From: Mycobacterium sp. GA-1199
GTDB taxonomy: Bacteria > Actinomycetota > Actinomycetes > Mycobacteriales > Mycobacteriaceae
Length of the DNA: 64,000 nt
Direction of reading: 5' to 3'
NCBI RefSeq assembly: GCF_001500045.1
Contig: NZ_LQIX01000023.1
Span: forward strand, 62,001 to 126,000
Both the position numbers and the translations under genes were made by a program. The notes beneath the pieces are model-generated. The model saw only the letters and a program-made list of their open reading frames with translations. It had not been told where the DNA came from and searched no databases. Of the stretch, positions 33,589 through 43,180 are shown one piece after another (the first letter of the stretch is position 1; each line of letters begins with the position of its first letter).

Positions 33589-33885
33589 TCAGCCGACGGC
33601 GAAACGCTCCGGCGTTCCCAACAGCACACCCCACTCGGCAAGCACCGCGGCCCGCGCCGCCGCATTCAGGCATTCCGCTTTACCGCCCGCGGCCGTGACG
33701 AGCGCGTCGGCGAGCGTGAACAGCGGCACCCGATGCTGTTGCGCCGCGCGGACGATCTCGCGGAACGCCTCGTCGACCGTGCAATGGCGAAGCGCGATGA
33801 GAACACCTTCTGCGGTGTCCAGGCATTGTCGTCCGGGTGTCATGGCTCCGTTGATACCGATGCCGGCCGGTAGCCAGGTGATCAA
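33589..33885 (-). CDS. Short ANTAR-domain protein
   Basis: The conserved part, from the ATG at 33843 (MTPGRQCLDTAEGVLIALRH), then DEAFREIVRAAQQHRVPLF and TLADALVTAA, is an ANTAR RNA-binding domain, known to bind paired hexaloop hairpins in mRNA leaders to prevent termination. A TTG start at 33885 gives 98 residues, the internal ATG gives 84; no sensor domain is attached, so it must respond through a partner or constitutively. It ends 21 bases before selO on the same strand. Confidence 0.7.
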   Translation of the reverse strand: MITWLPAGIGINGAMTPGRQCLDTAEGVLIALRHCTVDEAFREIVRAAQQHRVPLFTLADALVTAAGGKAECLNAAARAAVLAEWGVLLGTPERFAVG

Positions 33886-34037
33886 ACGCTGGGAAACGGC
33901 TGCGAGCCTTCGAGCGCCGGAGCCGAAATGGGTCTGGACGGCGCTGTCTGTATGGTGAGGCTTCCTGGCGAGCGCGGATAGTGGTCAGAGAGGACCTGCC
34001 GCGCGCGGGAAGTAACCGTCGGATGAGGAGCAGCTCG

Positions 34038-34931
34038 GTGACGCTGAACACCATCGCGCTCGAACTCGTGCCGCCGAACGTCGAGCGTGGGCACGAGCAG
34101 GCGTTGGAAGACGCGCAGAAGGTGCTGCGATGCTCCGCCGAAACGGGTCTCGACGGCCGCATCCGCCACGTGATGATCCCCGGCATGATCGAGGAGGACG
34201 ACGACCGTCCCATCGAGATGAAGCCCAAGATGGATGTGCTCGACTTCTGGGCGATCATCACCCCCGAGCTGTCCGGGATGAACGGGCTGTGCACCCAGGT
34301 CACCGCGTTCATGGACGAACCGACGTTGCGTCGGCGGCTGACCGACCTGTCCGGCGCCGGGTTCGACGGCATCGCGTTCGTCGGGGTGCCGCGCACGATG
34401 AGTGACGGCGAGGGCACCGGGGTCGCCCCGACCGATGCGCTGTCGATCTACTCCGACCTGGTGCCCAACCGCGGCGCGATCCTCATCCCCACCCGCGACG
34501 GTGAGCAGGGCCGCTTCCGGTTCAAGTGCGATCAGGGCGCCACCTACGGGATGACCCAGCTGCTGTATTCCGACGCGATCGTCGGGTTCTTGCGCGACTT
34601 CGCCGAGGAGACCGACCACCGCCCGGAGATCCTGCTGTCCTTCGGGTTCGTGCCGAAGCTGGAGAGCAAGGTCGGCCTGATCAACTGGCTGATCCAAGAC
34701 CCGGGCAACCCGGCCGTCGCCGCCGAGCAGGAATTCGTCAAGAAGCTCGCCGCCACCGAGCCGGGGGAGAAGCGCAAGCTGATGGTCGACCTGTACAAGC
34801 GGGTCATCGACGGAGTCGGCGACCTTGGTTTCCCGCTCAGCATCCACCTCGAGGCCACCTACGGCGTGTCGGTTCCGGCGTTCGAAACATTCGCCGAGAT
34901 GCTCGACTACTGGGCGCCCGACAAGCCCTGA
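34038..34931 (+). CDS. Mycobacterial-type methylenetetrahydrofolate reductase
   Basis: 297 residues of the non-canonical MTHFR found in mycobacteria (M. tuberculosis Rv2172c type) with a MetF-like TIM barrel: VTLNTIALELVPPN, MIPGMIEEDDDRPIEMKPKM, PELSGMNGLCTQVTAFMDEP, FDGIAFVGVPRTM and the C-terminal PLSIHLEATYGVSVPAF. It makes 5-methyl-THF for methionine synthesis. GTG at 34038 with GAGGAG seven bases before it is chosen; ATG at 34023 is an alternative. It stands alone upstream of hrpA. Confidence 0.87.
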   Translation: MTLNTIALELVPPNVERGHEQALEDAQKVLRCSAETGLDGRIRHVMIPGMIEEDDDRPIEMKPKMDVLDFWAIITPELSGMNGLCTQVTAFMDEPTLRRRLTDLSGAGFDGIAFVGVPRTMSDGEGTGVAPTDALSIYSDLVPNRGAILIPTRDGEQGRFRFKCDQGATYGMTQLLYSDAIVGFLRDFAEETDHRPEILLSFGFVPKLESKVGLINWLIQDPGNPAVAAEQEFVKKLAATEPGEKRKLMVDLYKRVIDGVGDLGFPLSIHLEATYGVSVPAFETFAEMLDYWAPDKP

Positions 34932-34996
34932 CGGTTAGGTCCCCGACCGCGAAGCCGACCTGCCGACCTCCTGACCGGACGCCTATCCTGGCCGGA

Positions 34997-37900
34997 GTGT
35001 CGGGCCCCTCTGTCGCGCAGCTCCGCAAGCGCCTCGACGGGCTGACGATCCGCGATGCGGCCCGGTTCGGCAGACGACTGCGCCAACTCCGCGACGCGAG
35101 CCCGGAGAAGGTCGGCAAACTCGCCGAACAGATCGCTGCGGCCGAGGGACTCGTCGCGACCCGCCTCGCCGCGGTGCCGACGATCACCTATCCCGACTTG
35201 CCGGTCAGTGAGCGCCGCGACGAGATCGCCAAGGCGATAAAAGAGCACCAGGTGGTGATCGTCGCGGGGGAGACCGGTTCGGGGAAGACGACCCAGCTGC
35301 CCAAGATCTGTCTCGACATCGGCCGCGGCATACGCGGCACGATCGGGCACACCCAACCGCGACGCCTGGCCGCCCGCACCGTCGCCCAGCGCATCGCCGA
35401 CGAGGTGGGCAGCCCGCTCGGCGACACGATCGGCTACACGGTGCGCTTCACCGACCAGGCCGGCGACCGCACCCTGGTCAAGCTGATGACCGACGGCATC
35501 CTGCTCGCCGATATCCAGCGGGACCGCCGGCTGTTGCGCTACGACACGCTGATCCTCGACGAGGCCCACGAGCGCAGCCTCAACATCGACTTCCTGCTGG
35601 GCTATCTGCGCGAGTTGCTGCCCCGCCGACCCGATCTCAAGGTCATCGTCACCTCCGCGACGATCGAACCGGAGCGCTTCGCTGAGCACTTCGCAGGTGC
35701 ACCGATCGTCGAGGTGTCGGGCCGCACGTATCCCGTCGAAATACGATATCGCCCTTTGGAACTCACAGTTCCTATCGACGAGACCGATGACCCCGACGAT
35801 CCCGACCACGACGTGGTGCGTACGCAGACGCGCGACCAGACCGAGGCGATCGTCGACGCCATCGCCGAGTTGGAGCACGAGCCGCCGGGTGACGTGTTGG
35901 TGTTCCTGTCCGGCGAGCGCGAGATCCGTGACACCGCAGAAGCCCTGCGCGGCTCGAGGAATACCGAAGTGCTCCCGCTGTACGCGCGGTTGCCGACGGC
36001 CGACCAGCAGCGTGTGTTCGCACCGCGCCACACCGGGCGCCGCATCGTGCTCGCGACCAACGTCGCCGAGACGTCGCTCACGGTGCCCGGCATCCGCTAC
36101 GTCGTCGACCCGGGCACCGCCCGCATCTCGCGCTACAGCCGCCGAACCAAGGTGCAGCGGCTGCCGATCGAGCCGATCTCCCAAGCATCGGCGGCGCAGC
36201 GGGCCGGGCGGTCCGGGCGCACCGCACCGGGGGTGTGCATTCGGTTGTACTCGCAGGAGGATTTCGCGGCGCGACCGCGCTACACCGAGCCGGACATCCT
36301 GCGGACCAACCTGGCGTCGGTGATTCTGCAGATGGCGGCGCTCGGGTTGGGCGAGATCGAGACCTTCCCGTTCCTGGACCCGCCGGACCGGCGCAGCATC
36401 CGCGACGGTGTGCAGCTGTTGCAGGAACTCGGCGCATTCGATGCCAGCGGCGCGATCACCGATGTGGGTCGCAGGCTCGCGCAGCTTCCCGTCGATCCGC
36501 GCCTGGGCCGCATGATCCTGCAGGCCGACACCGAGGGTTGCGTGCGGGAGATCCTGGTGCTGGCCGCGGCGCTGTCGATCCCTGACCCTCGGGAGCGCCC
36601 CGCCGACCGCGAGGACGCCGCGCGCCAGAAGCACGCCAGGTTCGCCGACGAGCACTCGGATTTCGTGTCCTACCTCAACCTCTGGCGATACCTCGGTGAG
36701 CAGCGCAAAGAGCTGTCGGGCAACGCTTTCCGCCGGATGTGCCGTGACGAGTTCCTGCACTATCTGCGGATCCGGGAGTGGCAGGATCTCACCGGGCAGT
36801 TGCGCAGCATCGCGCGCGACCTCGGAATCAGGGAGTCCGATGAACCCGCCGACCCGGCGAGCGTGCACGCGGCGCTGCTGGCCGGGCTGCTGTCGCACAT
36901 CGGGCTGCGCGACGGCGACGGCCGCGAATATCAGGGCGCGCGCAACACCAAGTTCGTCCTGGCGCCCGGTTCGGCGCTGACGAAACGCCCGCCGCGATGG
37001 ATCGTCGTCGCCGACCTCGTCGAAACCAGCAGGCTGTTCGGCCGCATCGGGGCCCGCATCCAACCCGAAGTGGTCGAGCGCATCGCGGGCGATCTCGTGC
37101 AGCGCACCTACAGCGAACCGCACTGGGACGCGCAGCGCGGTGCGGTGATGGGCTACGAGCGGGTGACCCTGTATGGGCTGCCGCTGGTCCCTCGTCGACG
37201 GGTCGGCTATTCACAGGTCGAACCGGACCTGGCGCGCGAGTTGTTCATCCGGCAAGCATTGGTCGAGGGCGACTGGCAGACGCGGCACCACTTCTTCCGC
37301 GACAACGCCCGTCTGCGCGAGGAGCTCGAGGAACTGGAGGAGAGGGCCCGCCGACGCGACCTGCTGGTCGGCGATGAGGAGATCTTCGCGTTCTACAACG
37401 CCCGCATCCCGTCGGATGTGGTGTCCGCGAGGCATTTCGACGCGTGGTGGAAGAAGCAGCGCCACATCACGCCCGAGTTGCTCACATTCACCCGCGACGA
37501 TCTGCTGCGTACCGAGGACGCGGCCGACGGCCAGCCGGACGCGTGGCGGGCCGGTGATCTGGCGCTGCCGCTGAGCTACCGCTTCGAGCCGGGCGCCGAG
37601 GACGACGGTGTGACGGTGCACGTACCCCTGGAGGTGCTGACCCGGCTCGGTGGCGACGAATTCGCCTGGCAGGTCCCGGCTCTGCGCGAGGAGCTGATCA
37701 CCGCACTGATCCGGTCGCTGCCGAAAGCGTTGCGGCGGAACTTCGTTCCCGCGCCGGACGCCGCGCGTGCCGTGCTCGCGGCGATCACGCCTGGCGCGGA
37801 ACCGCTGCTCAAGGCCGTGCAGCGCGAATTGCACCGCCGCACCGGTGTGCTGGTGCCGATCGACGCGTTCGACCTCGACAAGCTGCCATCGCATCTGCGC

Positions 37901-38893
37901 GTCACCTTCGCCGTCGAAAGCGCCGACGGCACCGAGCTGGCGCGCGGTAAGGACCTCGACGCGTTGCAGCACGAACTCGCCGCGCCGGTGCGGCGCGCGG
38001 TCGCCGACGCGGTGGCAGGCGGCCTGGACCGCACCGGATTGCGGACGTGGCCCGAGGATCTCGACGAGGTACCGCGGAGCGTCGAGCGCACCCTCGGCGG
38101 CCACACCGTGCGTGGATATCCGGCGCTGGTCGATACGGGAGACTTCGTCGACCTGCATGTGTTCCCGACCGCCGCCGAACAACAGGCGTCGATGGGGCCC
38201 GGCACCCGCAGGTTGCTGCGCCTCGCGGTGCCCTCACCTGTGAAAGCCGTTGAGCGGCAATTGCAGCCGCGCACCAAGCTCGTGCTCGGCGCCAACCCCG
38301 ACGGATCCCTGCAGGCGCTGCTCGAGGACTGCGCCGACGCCGCGACCGATCTGCTCGCGCCCGCCCCGGCGTGGACACGCGAGGAGTTCACCGCGCTGCG
38401 CAACCGCGTCGCCGCCGACCTGGTGCCGACGACCAACGGAATCGTCACCCGCGTGGAGAAGGTGCTCGCGGCGGCGCACGACGTCGAGGTGGACCTACCG
38501 ACGGCGCCGTCCGCCGCGCAGGCTGATGCGCTCACCGACATCCGCGCACAACTGGACCGGTTGTTGCCACGCGGCTTCGTCGCCGCCACCGGAGCCGCAC
38601 ACCTGGCCGATCTGAACCGCTATCTCCTGGCCATAAGCAAGCGCCTGGAGCGGCTGCCGCACGGGCCCGCCGCCGACCGCGAGCGGATGGACCGCGTGCA
38701 TGCCGTGGAAGACGCGTACGACGAGCTGGTCTGCGCGTTGTCGCCCGCGCGCACCGCCGGTGCCGACATCCGCGACATCGGTCGGCAGATCGAGGAGCTG
38801 CGCGTCAGCCTGTGGGCGCAGCAGCTGGGCACTCCGCGCCCGGTCAGCGAACAGCGCATCCACCGCGCGATCGACGCGGCGCTGACCCGCTGA
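34997..38893 (+). CDS. hrpA: ATP-dependent RNA helicase HrpA
   Basis: 1298 residues, the full length of HrpA. Order: DEAH helicase core with GETGSGKTTQLPK (Walker A), LDEAHERSLNIDFLLG (DEAH box), VTSATIEPERF, NVAETSLTVPGI and QRAGRSGRTAPG (motif VI), then the helicase-associated and OB-fold domains, then the long HrpA-specific C-terminal domain with helices toward the end. GTG at 34997 begins VSGPSVAQLRKRLDGL, a typical HrpA start. HrpA remodels structured RNA and rescues stalled ribosomes. Confidence 0.93.
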   Translation: MSGPSVAQLRKRLDGLTIRDAARFGRRLRQLRDASPEKVGKLAEQIAAAEGLVATRLAAVPTITYPDLPVSERRDEIAKAIKEHQVVIVAGETGSGKTTQLPKICLDIGRGIRGTIGHTQPRRLAARTVAQRIADEVGSPLGDTIGYTVRFTDQAGDRTLVKLMTDGILLADIQRDRRLLRYDTLILDEAHERSLNIDFLLGYLRELLPRRPDLKVIVTSATIEPERFAEHFAGAPIVEVSGRTYPVEIRYRPLELTVPIDETDDPDDPDHDVVRTQTRDQTEAIVDAIAELEHEPPGDVLVFLSGEREIRDTAEALRGSRNTEVLPLYARLPTADQQRVFAPRHTGRRIVLATNVAETSLTVPGIRYVVDPGTARISRYSRRTKVQRLPIEPISQASAAQRAGRSGRTAPGVCIRLYSQEDFAARPRYTEPDILRTNLASVILQMAALGLGEIETFPFLDPPDRRSIRDGVQLLQELGAFDASGAITDVGRRLAQLPVDPRLGRMILQADTEGCVREILVLAAALSIPDPRERPADREDAARQKHARFADEHSDFVSYLNLWRYLGEQRKELSGNAFRRMCRDEFLHYLRIREWQDLTGQLRSIARDLGIRESDEPADPASVHAALLAGLLSHIGLRDGDGREYQGARNTKFVLAPGSALTKRPPRWIVVADLVETSRLFGRIGARIQPEVVERIAGDLVQRTYSEPHWDAQRGAVMGYERVTLYGLPLVPRRRVGYSQVEPDLARELFIRQALVEGDWQTRHHFFRDNARLREELEELEERARRRDLLVGDEEIFAFYNARIPSDVVSARHFDAWWKKQRHITPELLTFTRDDLLRTEDAADGQPDAWRAGDLALPLSYRFEPGAEDDGVTVHVPLEVLTRLGGDEFAWQVPALREELITALIRSLPKALRRNFVPAPDAARAVLAAITPGAEPLLKAVQRELHRRTGVLVPIDAFDLDKLPSHLRVTFAVESADGTELARGKDLDALQHELAAPVRRAVADAVAGGLDRTGLRTWPEDLDEVPRSVERTLGGHTVRGYPALVDTGDFVDLHVFPTAAEQQASMGPGTRRLLRLAVPSPVKAVERQLQPRTKLVLGANPDGSLQALLEDCADAATDLLAPAPAWTREEFTALRNRVAADLVPTTNGIVTRVEKVLAAAHDVEVDLPTAPSAAQADALTDIRAQLDRLLPRGFVAATGAAHLADLNRYLLAISKRLERLPHGPAADRERMDRVHAVEDAYDELVCALSPARTAGADIRDIGRQIEELRVSLWAQQLGTPRPVSEQRIHRAIDAALTR

Positions 38894-38941
38894 GCCCTAT
38901 AGCCGCACACGACGCCCGCCGATCCGGTAGGCATTAGCCCT

Positions 38942-39748
38942 ATGTATGCCTCGCTGGTCCGGCGCGCGGCCGCCGTTCTGCTCGCAGTCGCGGCGGTGTC
39001 GTGTGGTGGCCCGTCACCGACCGCCCAGAGCGACACACCCACTCCGTCTGGACCCGCGCCGGTCATCAAACCTGTTGTGTTCGAGGAGATTCCACATGAC
39101 GTCACGGCGTGGACACAGGGACTCGAGCTCGACGGGGGTACCCTGTACGAAGGCACGGGCATCGCGGGAAGGTCGCAGCTGCGCGAGCTCGACCCGGCTA
39201 CCGGCGCGGTGCGGCGCGCCGCACCCGCCCCGAACAACTACTACGGCGAGGGCATCACGGTCGTCGGCGACCGCATCTGGGAGCTGACGTGGCGCGACGG
39301 GGTGGCCGTCGAATGGGACAGGGCCACCCTGACCCCGGTGCGGGAGGCCCCCGTCGACGGGGAGGGTTGGGGCCTGTGCCACGACGGCGACCGGCTGATC
39401 CGCAGCGACGGCACCGACCGGCTGCGATTCCACGATCCGGCGACATTCGCCGAGACCGGCTCGGTGGCCGTCACCCGCGACGACGAGCCGCAGCGCGATC
39501 TCAACGAGTTGGAGTGCGTCGACGGCCAGGTGTGGGCCAACGTCTGGCACTCCGACCAGATCGTGCGGATCGACCCGGCGACGGGGCGGGTCAACGCCGT
39601 CGTCGACGCCGCCGGGTTGTGGCCCGGTCAGGGCGAGGACTCCGAGAAGGTGCTCAACGGCATCGCGCACGTCGACGGCGACGAATACCTGCTGACCGGC
39701 AAGTTCTGGCCGTCCATGTACCGGGTTCGGCTCGACCCGCCGAGCTGA
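38942..39748 (+). CDS. Glutamine cyclotransferase-like lipoprotein
   Basis: 268 residues. A signal peptide ends in the lipobox AAVSC (cysteine about residue 21), then a Ser/Thr/Pro linker. The rest is the five-bladed propeller of plant-type glutaminyl-peptide cyclotransferases: WTQGLELDGGTLYEGTGIAG, NYYGEGITVVGDRIWELTW, DLNELECVDGQVWANVW and VLNGIAHVDGDEYLLTGKFW. These enzymes convert N-terminal Gln to pyroglutamate; lipid anchoring places it at the cell surface. Confidence 0.88.
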   Translation: MYASLVRRAAAVLLAVAAVSCGGPSPTAQSDTPTPSGPAPVIKPVVFEEIPHDVTAWTQGLELDGGTLYEGTGIAGRSQLRELDPATGAVRRAAPAPNNYYGEGITVVGDRIWELTWRDGVAVEWDRATLTPVREAPVDGEGWGLCHDGDRLIRSDGTDRLRFHDPATFAETGSVAVTRDDEPQRDLNELECVDGQVWANVWHSDQIVRIDPATGRVNAVVDAAGLWPGQGEDSEKVLNGIAHVDGDEYLLTGKFWPSMYRVRLDPPS

Positions 39749-39785
39749 GGGTTTGCGCCGGGGCCGAACCGTCAACGTAGCGATC

Positions 39786-40787
39786 ATGACCGCTCTCGAC
39801 ACCACCAGGGACACGACGAGGCTCGTCGCCGGGCCCATCGCCGGCGCTTATCGGCGCACCGGCGCCGATCTGCCCTTCAGCGACCCGCTGACCTCGCACG
39901 GCACCGAGATGGAGGGCTGGTTCTGGCGCATGACCGACGCCGCGTCGGGACGCGTCGTGGTGGCGTTGTTCAGCGTCAACAAGCATCCCGACGGCGACTG
40001 GGCAACCACCGCGGTGGCTTTGCACCCGGGCGAGCGGGTGTACAGCGCGGCGCTGGACGGCGCCCGTGCCGGGGCGGAGCCGTTTCGGCTCGACGCGGAC
40101 GACGGACGGTTTCACGCGACCTACGACCGGCTGCGCGCCGAGCTTCCCGGCGTGCGCGTGGACATGCGGTTCGACGACCCGGTCCGCTGGCCCAAGGCGC
40201 TGGCCGGCGGCGGGCTCGCCTCAGTCGTCCCCTTCCTCAACCAGTACTGGCATCCGTACCGGCTCGGCGGATCCGCCAGCGGCACCGTCGAATTCGACGG
40301 TGAGCGATGGGAGTTCGACCGCGCCAAGCTCTACACCGAACGCAACTGGGGTGCGGGGTTCCCGCAACGGTGGTGGTGGGGGCAGGCACACGACTTCGGC
40401 GACGCCGACGTCTCGGTGGCCTTCTCCGGCGGCCTGCTTGCACTCGGACCGCTCAAACAGGACGTGGCAGGCGTCGTGGTCCGGCTCGGAAACAAGGTGC
40501 TGCGGTTGACCCCGCCGACGGCCTGGGTACGCTCTGACATCGGCAACGGCACCTGGACCCTGCGGGCGACATCGCTTCGTTACCAGGTCGAATTGCACGG
40601 CGACGGAACGCATCTCGATCCGCACGTGCTTCCGGTGCCACTGCCAGCCGAGCGGCGCAACGTCGACACCGACTTCGAACACCTCGCCGGCAGGTTGCGC
40701 TGCGTGGTCAAGGATTTCGGTCGGGTGATCTTCGACGGCGAGTCCGAGATCGCGGGTCTGGAGGTCGGCAGCCTGCCCGGTGACTAA
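39786..40787 (+). CDS. Tocopherol cyclase-like (carotenoid hydratase-like) protein
   Basis: 333 residues from ATG at 39786. The middle YTERNWGAGFPQRWWWGQAH and the earlier MEGWFWRMTD with LNQYWHPYRLGGSASG are the hallmarks of the tocopherol cyclase/CrtC-like beta-sandwich. Plants use this fold to close the chromanol ring; bacterial members are poorly studied and may act on isoprenoid quinones or polyprenyl lipids. It precedes a flavin oxidoreductase by 35 bases. Confidence 0.75.
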   Translation: MTALDTTRDTTRLVAGPIAGAYRRTGADLPFSDPLTSHGTEMEGWFWRMTDAASGRVVVALFSVNKHPDGDWATTAVALHPGERVYSAALDGARAGAEPFRLDADDGRFHATYDRLRAELPGVRVDMRFDDPVRWPKALAGGGLASVVPFLNQYWHPYRLGGSASGTVEFDGERWEFDRAKLYTERNWGAGFPQRWWWGQAHDFGDADVSVAFSGGLLALGPLKQDVAGVVVRLGNKVLRLTPPTAWVRSDIGNGTWTLRATSLRYQVELHGDGTHLDPHVLPVPLPAERRNVDTDFEHLAGRLRCVVKDFGRVIFDGESEIAGLEVGSLPGD

Positions 40788-40822
40788 GGTGACCGAATGC
40801 GACTCGGCAGGATCGGCGGGCG

Positions 40823-41956
40823 GTGACCCGCCCGCGGGTGGTCGTTGCGGGCCTCGGCGACAGCGGTGTGCTGACCGCGATCAAGCTTGCGCGGCACGCC
40901 GACGTCGTCGGTGTCTCCGCCAAACCGGGGCTGCTCAGCGGGCAGGAACTCGGCATGCGCATCAGCAGGCCGCAGGACTGGGCTCGCTACAACTGGATTC
41001 CGTTCCACCGGTTCCGCGGACTCGACCACGTTCGCACCGTGCATGGCACACTGACCGGGCTCGAGCCGTCGGCGCAGAAAGTGCTCGTCGAGACCGCCGA
41101 CGGCGGCGCGGTCGCCGAACCCTATGACGCGCTGGTGATTTCGACGGGCGTCAGCAACGGCTTCTGGCGGCGGCCGCATCTGCAGACGGCCGACGAGATC
41201 ACCACCGAACTCGATGCGGCGCACCAGCGGCTGGCGTCCGCGCGGTCGGTGATCGTCATCGGCGGGGGCGCGGCCGCCGTCAGCAGCGCGGCCAACCTGG
41301 CCAAGGCGTGGCCCGACAAGCGCGTCGACCTCTACTTCCCTTCCGAGCGCGCGCTCGTGCACCACCACCCGCGGGTTTGGCAGCGGATCAGCCGTCAACT
41401 GGCGGAACTCGGCGTCGGCCTGCATGCGGGCCACCGCGCGGTGCTCCCGGACGGGTTCGGGTGCGATGAGATCACCGATGCACCCGTGCAGTGGAGCACC
41501 GGGCAGCCGGCGTCGACGGCCGACGCGGTGCTGTGGGCCATCGGCCGGGTCTCGCCCAATACCCAGTGGCTGCCGCCCGAGTTGCTCGACGAGCAGGGTT
41601 TCGTGCGCGTCACCCCCGAACTCCGCGCGCCCGGGGCCCCCGGGGTATTCGCGGTCGGCGACGTCGCGGCGACCGACCCGCTGCGAAGCTCGGCCCGCAA
41701 CCGCGCCGACGGGCTACTCGCCCACAACATCCGCGCCCACTTCGCAGGCAAACCGCTGCGCGCCTATCGGCCCGCGAGCCGGCGGTGGGGTTCGGTGCTC
41801 GGCCCGCAGGCCGACGGCCTCGAGGTGTTCACGCCGAAGGGTCAGGCGTTCCGCTTCCCCGGGTGGTCGATCGATCGCGTGCTGATGCCGTGGATCGTGT
41901 GGCGCGGTTTCTACCACGGCGTGCGGCCGGACCCGTCGAACTCAGTTTCGCCGTAG
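40823..41956 (+). CDS. FAD-dependent pyridine-nucleotide oxidoreductase (NDH-2/FSP1-like)
   Basis: 377 residues: RVVVAGLGDSGVLTAIKLAR for FAD, a second nucleotide site VIVIGGGAAAVSSAANLAK for NAD(P)H, and GVFAVGDVAATDPLRSSARN near the end. The layout is that of single-subunit NADH:quinone oxidoreductases and the ferroptosis suppressor-type proteins. GTG at 40823 lies inside the inverted repeat GCGGGCGGTGACCCGCCCGC, so a hairpin could mask the start. Its 3' end overlaps the convergent hydrolase gene by 15 bases. Confidence 0.84.
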   Translation: MTRPRVVVAGLGDSGVLTAIKLARHADVVGVSAKPGLLSGQELGMRISRPQDWARYNWIPFHRFRGLDHVRTVHGTLTGLEPSAQKVLVETADGGAVAEPYDALVISTGVSNGFWRRPHLQTADEITTELDAAHQRLASARSVIVIGGGAAAVSSAANLAKAWPDKRVDLYFPSERALVHHHPRVWQRISRQLAELGVGLHAGHRAVLPDGFGCDEITDAPVQWSTGQPASTADAVLWAIGRVSPNTQWLPPELLDEQGFVRVTPELRAPGAPGVFAVGDVAATDPLRSSARNRADGLLAHNIRAHFAGKPLRAYRPASRRWGSVLGPQADGLEVFTPKGQAFRFPGWSIDRVLMPWIVWRGFYHGVRPDPSNSVSP

Positions 41957-43180
41957 TTCGGACGTGATCGTGTCCAGCAGGGCACCGTAGCGGTTGGCCT
42001 CGCGGTGCGGGCCGGGCTTGCCGCTGCTGATCACCCCCGCGGCGAGCCGACGCTGCGGATCCGCCCACACGGCGATGTTGGTCAGACCCGTGTGCCCGAA
42101 TGCGGCGGGGGCACCGCGACCGAACGGCCCGAACCGTTTCGACCCGAGCATGAAGCCGGTGCCCCAGCGCAGCGGGGCCAGCCCGACCGCGACGTCGGGT
42201 CGCAGCCGCCGGGCCTCCGCGGTCGCGTTGCGCAGCGTCTCGGGTGCAACGATGCGCACCCCGTCGAGTTCGCCGCCCCGGCGCAGCATTTCGGCGAACC
42301 GCGACAGCTCGAAGGCCGTGGATACCGTGTTCGACGACGGCAGCACGCTGGTGAGGTACTGGGGGCTGTTCGAGAACGGGATGATCTTGTACAGCGAGCC
42401 GCCGACCGCCAACCGGAACACCGTGGCGGCGGGCTGGGGCAGCTCCTTGCCGGTGGCATGGCTCGGTGCGACCAACGGAACATCGTGTGCCGCAACGCCG
42501 TAATTCGTCCACCGAAAACCCAGTGGTTCGAGGATCTCGGTGGCCAGGATGTCGCGGATGTTGCGTCCGGCCGCCGCGCCGACGATCTCGCGGACCAACG
42601 GTCCCCAGGTCAGTCCGTGGTAGACGTGCACGAGCCCCGGCCGATACAGCGGTTTGAGTTCGCCGAGTTTCTCCCGGGTGTATTCGCTGTCATCCATGCG
42701 GCGCAGGTCCGGTCGGGGGCCGGTGTGGATCGGGATGCCCGCACTGTGGGTCATCACGTGCCGGATCGTGGTGCGGTGCTTGCCGTGGCTGGTGTAGCTG
42801 GGCAGATATTCGCAGACGCGGTCGTCGAGAGAGAAGACGCCCCTCTCGACGAGCATGTGCACGACCGTCGTCGTGATCGCCTTGGCCGCCGAATACGCGC
42901 AGAACGGCGTTTCGGTGGTGACGGGGATCTTCTCCGCATCGGGGGGATCGGCGGGACCGTTGCCCCATCCGTGCCCGATCGCGCGGTTCAGCACGACCTT
43001 GCCATTGTGGCGCAGGCATATCTGGATCGCGGGGTGCATCCCGGCCGCATACCAGTGGCGAGCGGCCTGCCAGATGCGCTCGATCGCCATGGGGTCGACG
43101 TCGGAGTGGTCTTCCTCGCCGACCGCGGTCACGTCGGCGAGATCGTCGGGCACTCGTATCCTGCCGTCGGCTGCCGTCAT
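41942..43180 (-). CDS. Beta-lactamase-fold serine hydrolase (EstB type)
   Basis: 412 residues. SxxK nucleophile motif in FCAYSAAKAITTTV, a HVYHGLTWGPLV block around the second catalytic region (Tyr), and HTGLTNIAVWAD at the KTG/HxG position: class C beta-lactamase-like esterase or peptidase. Lacks a signal peptide, so a cytoplasmic esterase is more likely than a drug-resistance enzyme. ATG at 43180 overlaps the stop of the nitrobindin gene (ATGA), so the two are coupled. Confidence 0.85.
   Translation of the reverse strand: MTAADGRIRVPDDLADVTAVGEEDHSDVDPMAIERIWQAARHWYAAGMHPAIQICLRHNGKVVLNRAIGHGWGNGPADPPDAEKIPVTTETPFCAYSAAKAITTTVVHMLVERGVFSLDDRVCEYLPSYTSHGKHRTTIRHVMTHSAGIPIHTGPRPDLRRMDDSEYTREKLGELKPLYRPGLVHVYHGLTWGPLVREIVGAAAGRNIRDILATEILEPLGFRWTNYGVAAHDVPLVAPSHATGKELPQPAATVFRLAVGGSLYKIIPFSNSPQYLTSVLPSSNTVSTAFELSRFAEMLRRGGELDGVRIVAPETLRNATAEARRLRPDVAVGLAPLRWGTGFMLGSKRFGPFGRGAPAAFGHTGLTNIAVWADPQRRLAAGVISSGKPGPHREANRYGALLDTITSELRRN

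Noticed and set aside
34907..37123. 738-codon open frame on the minus strand
   Set aside because: Antisense to hrpA, no recognisable domain, composition of a shadow frame.
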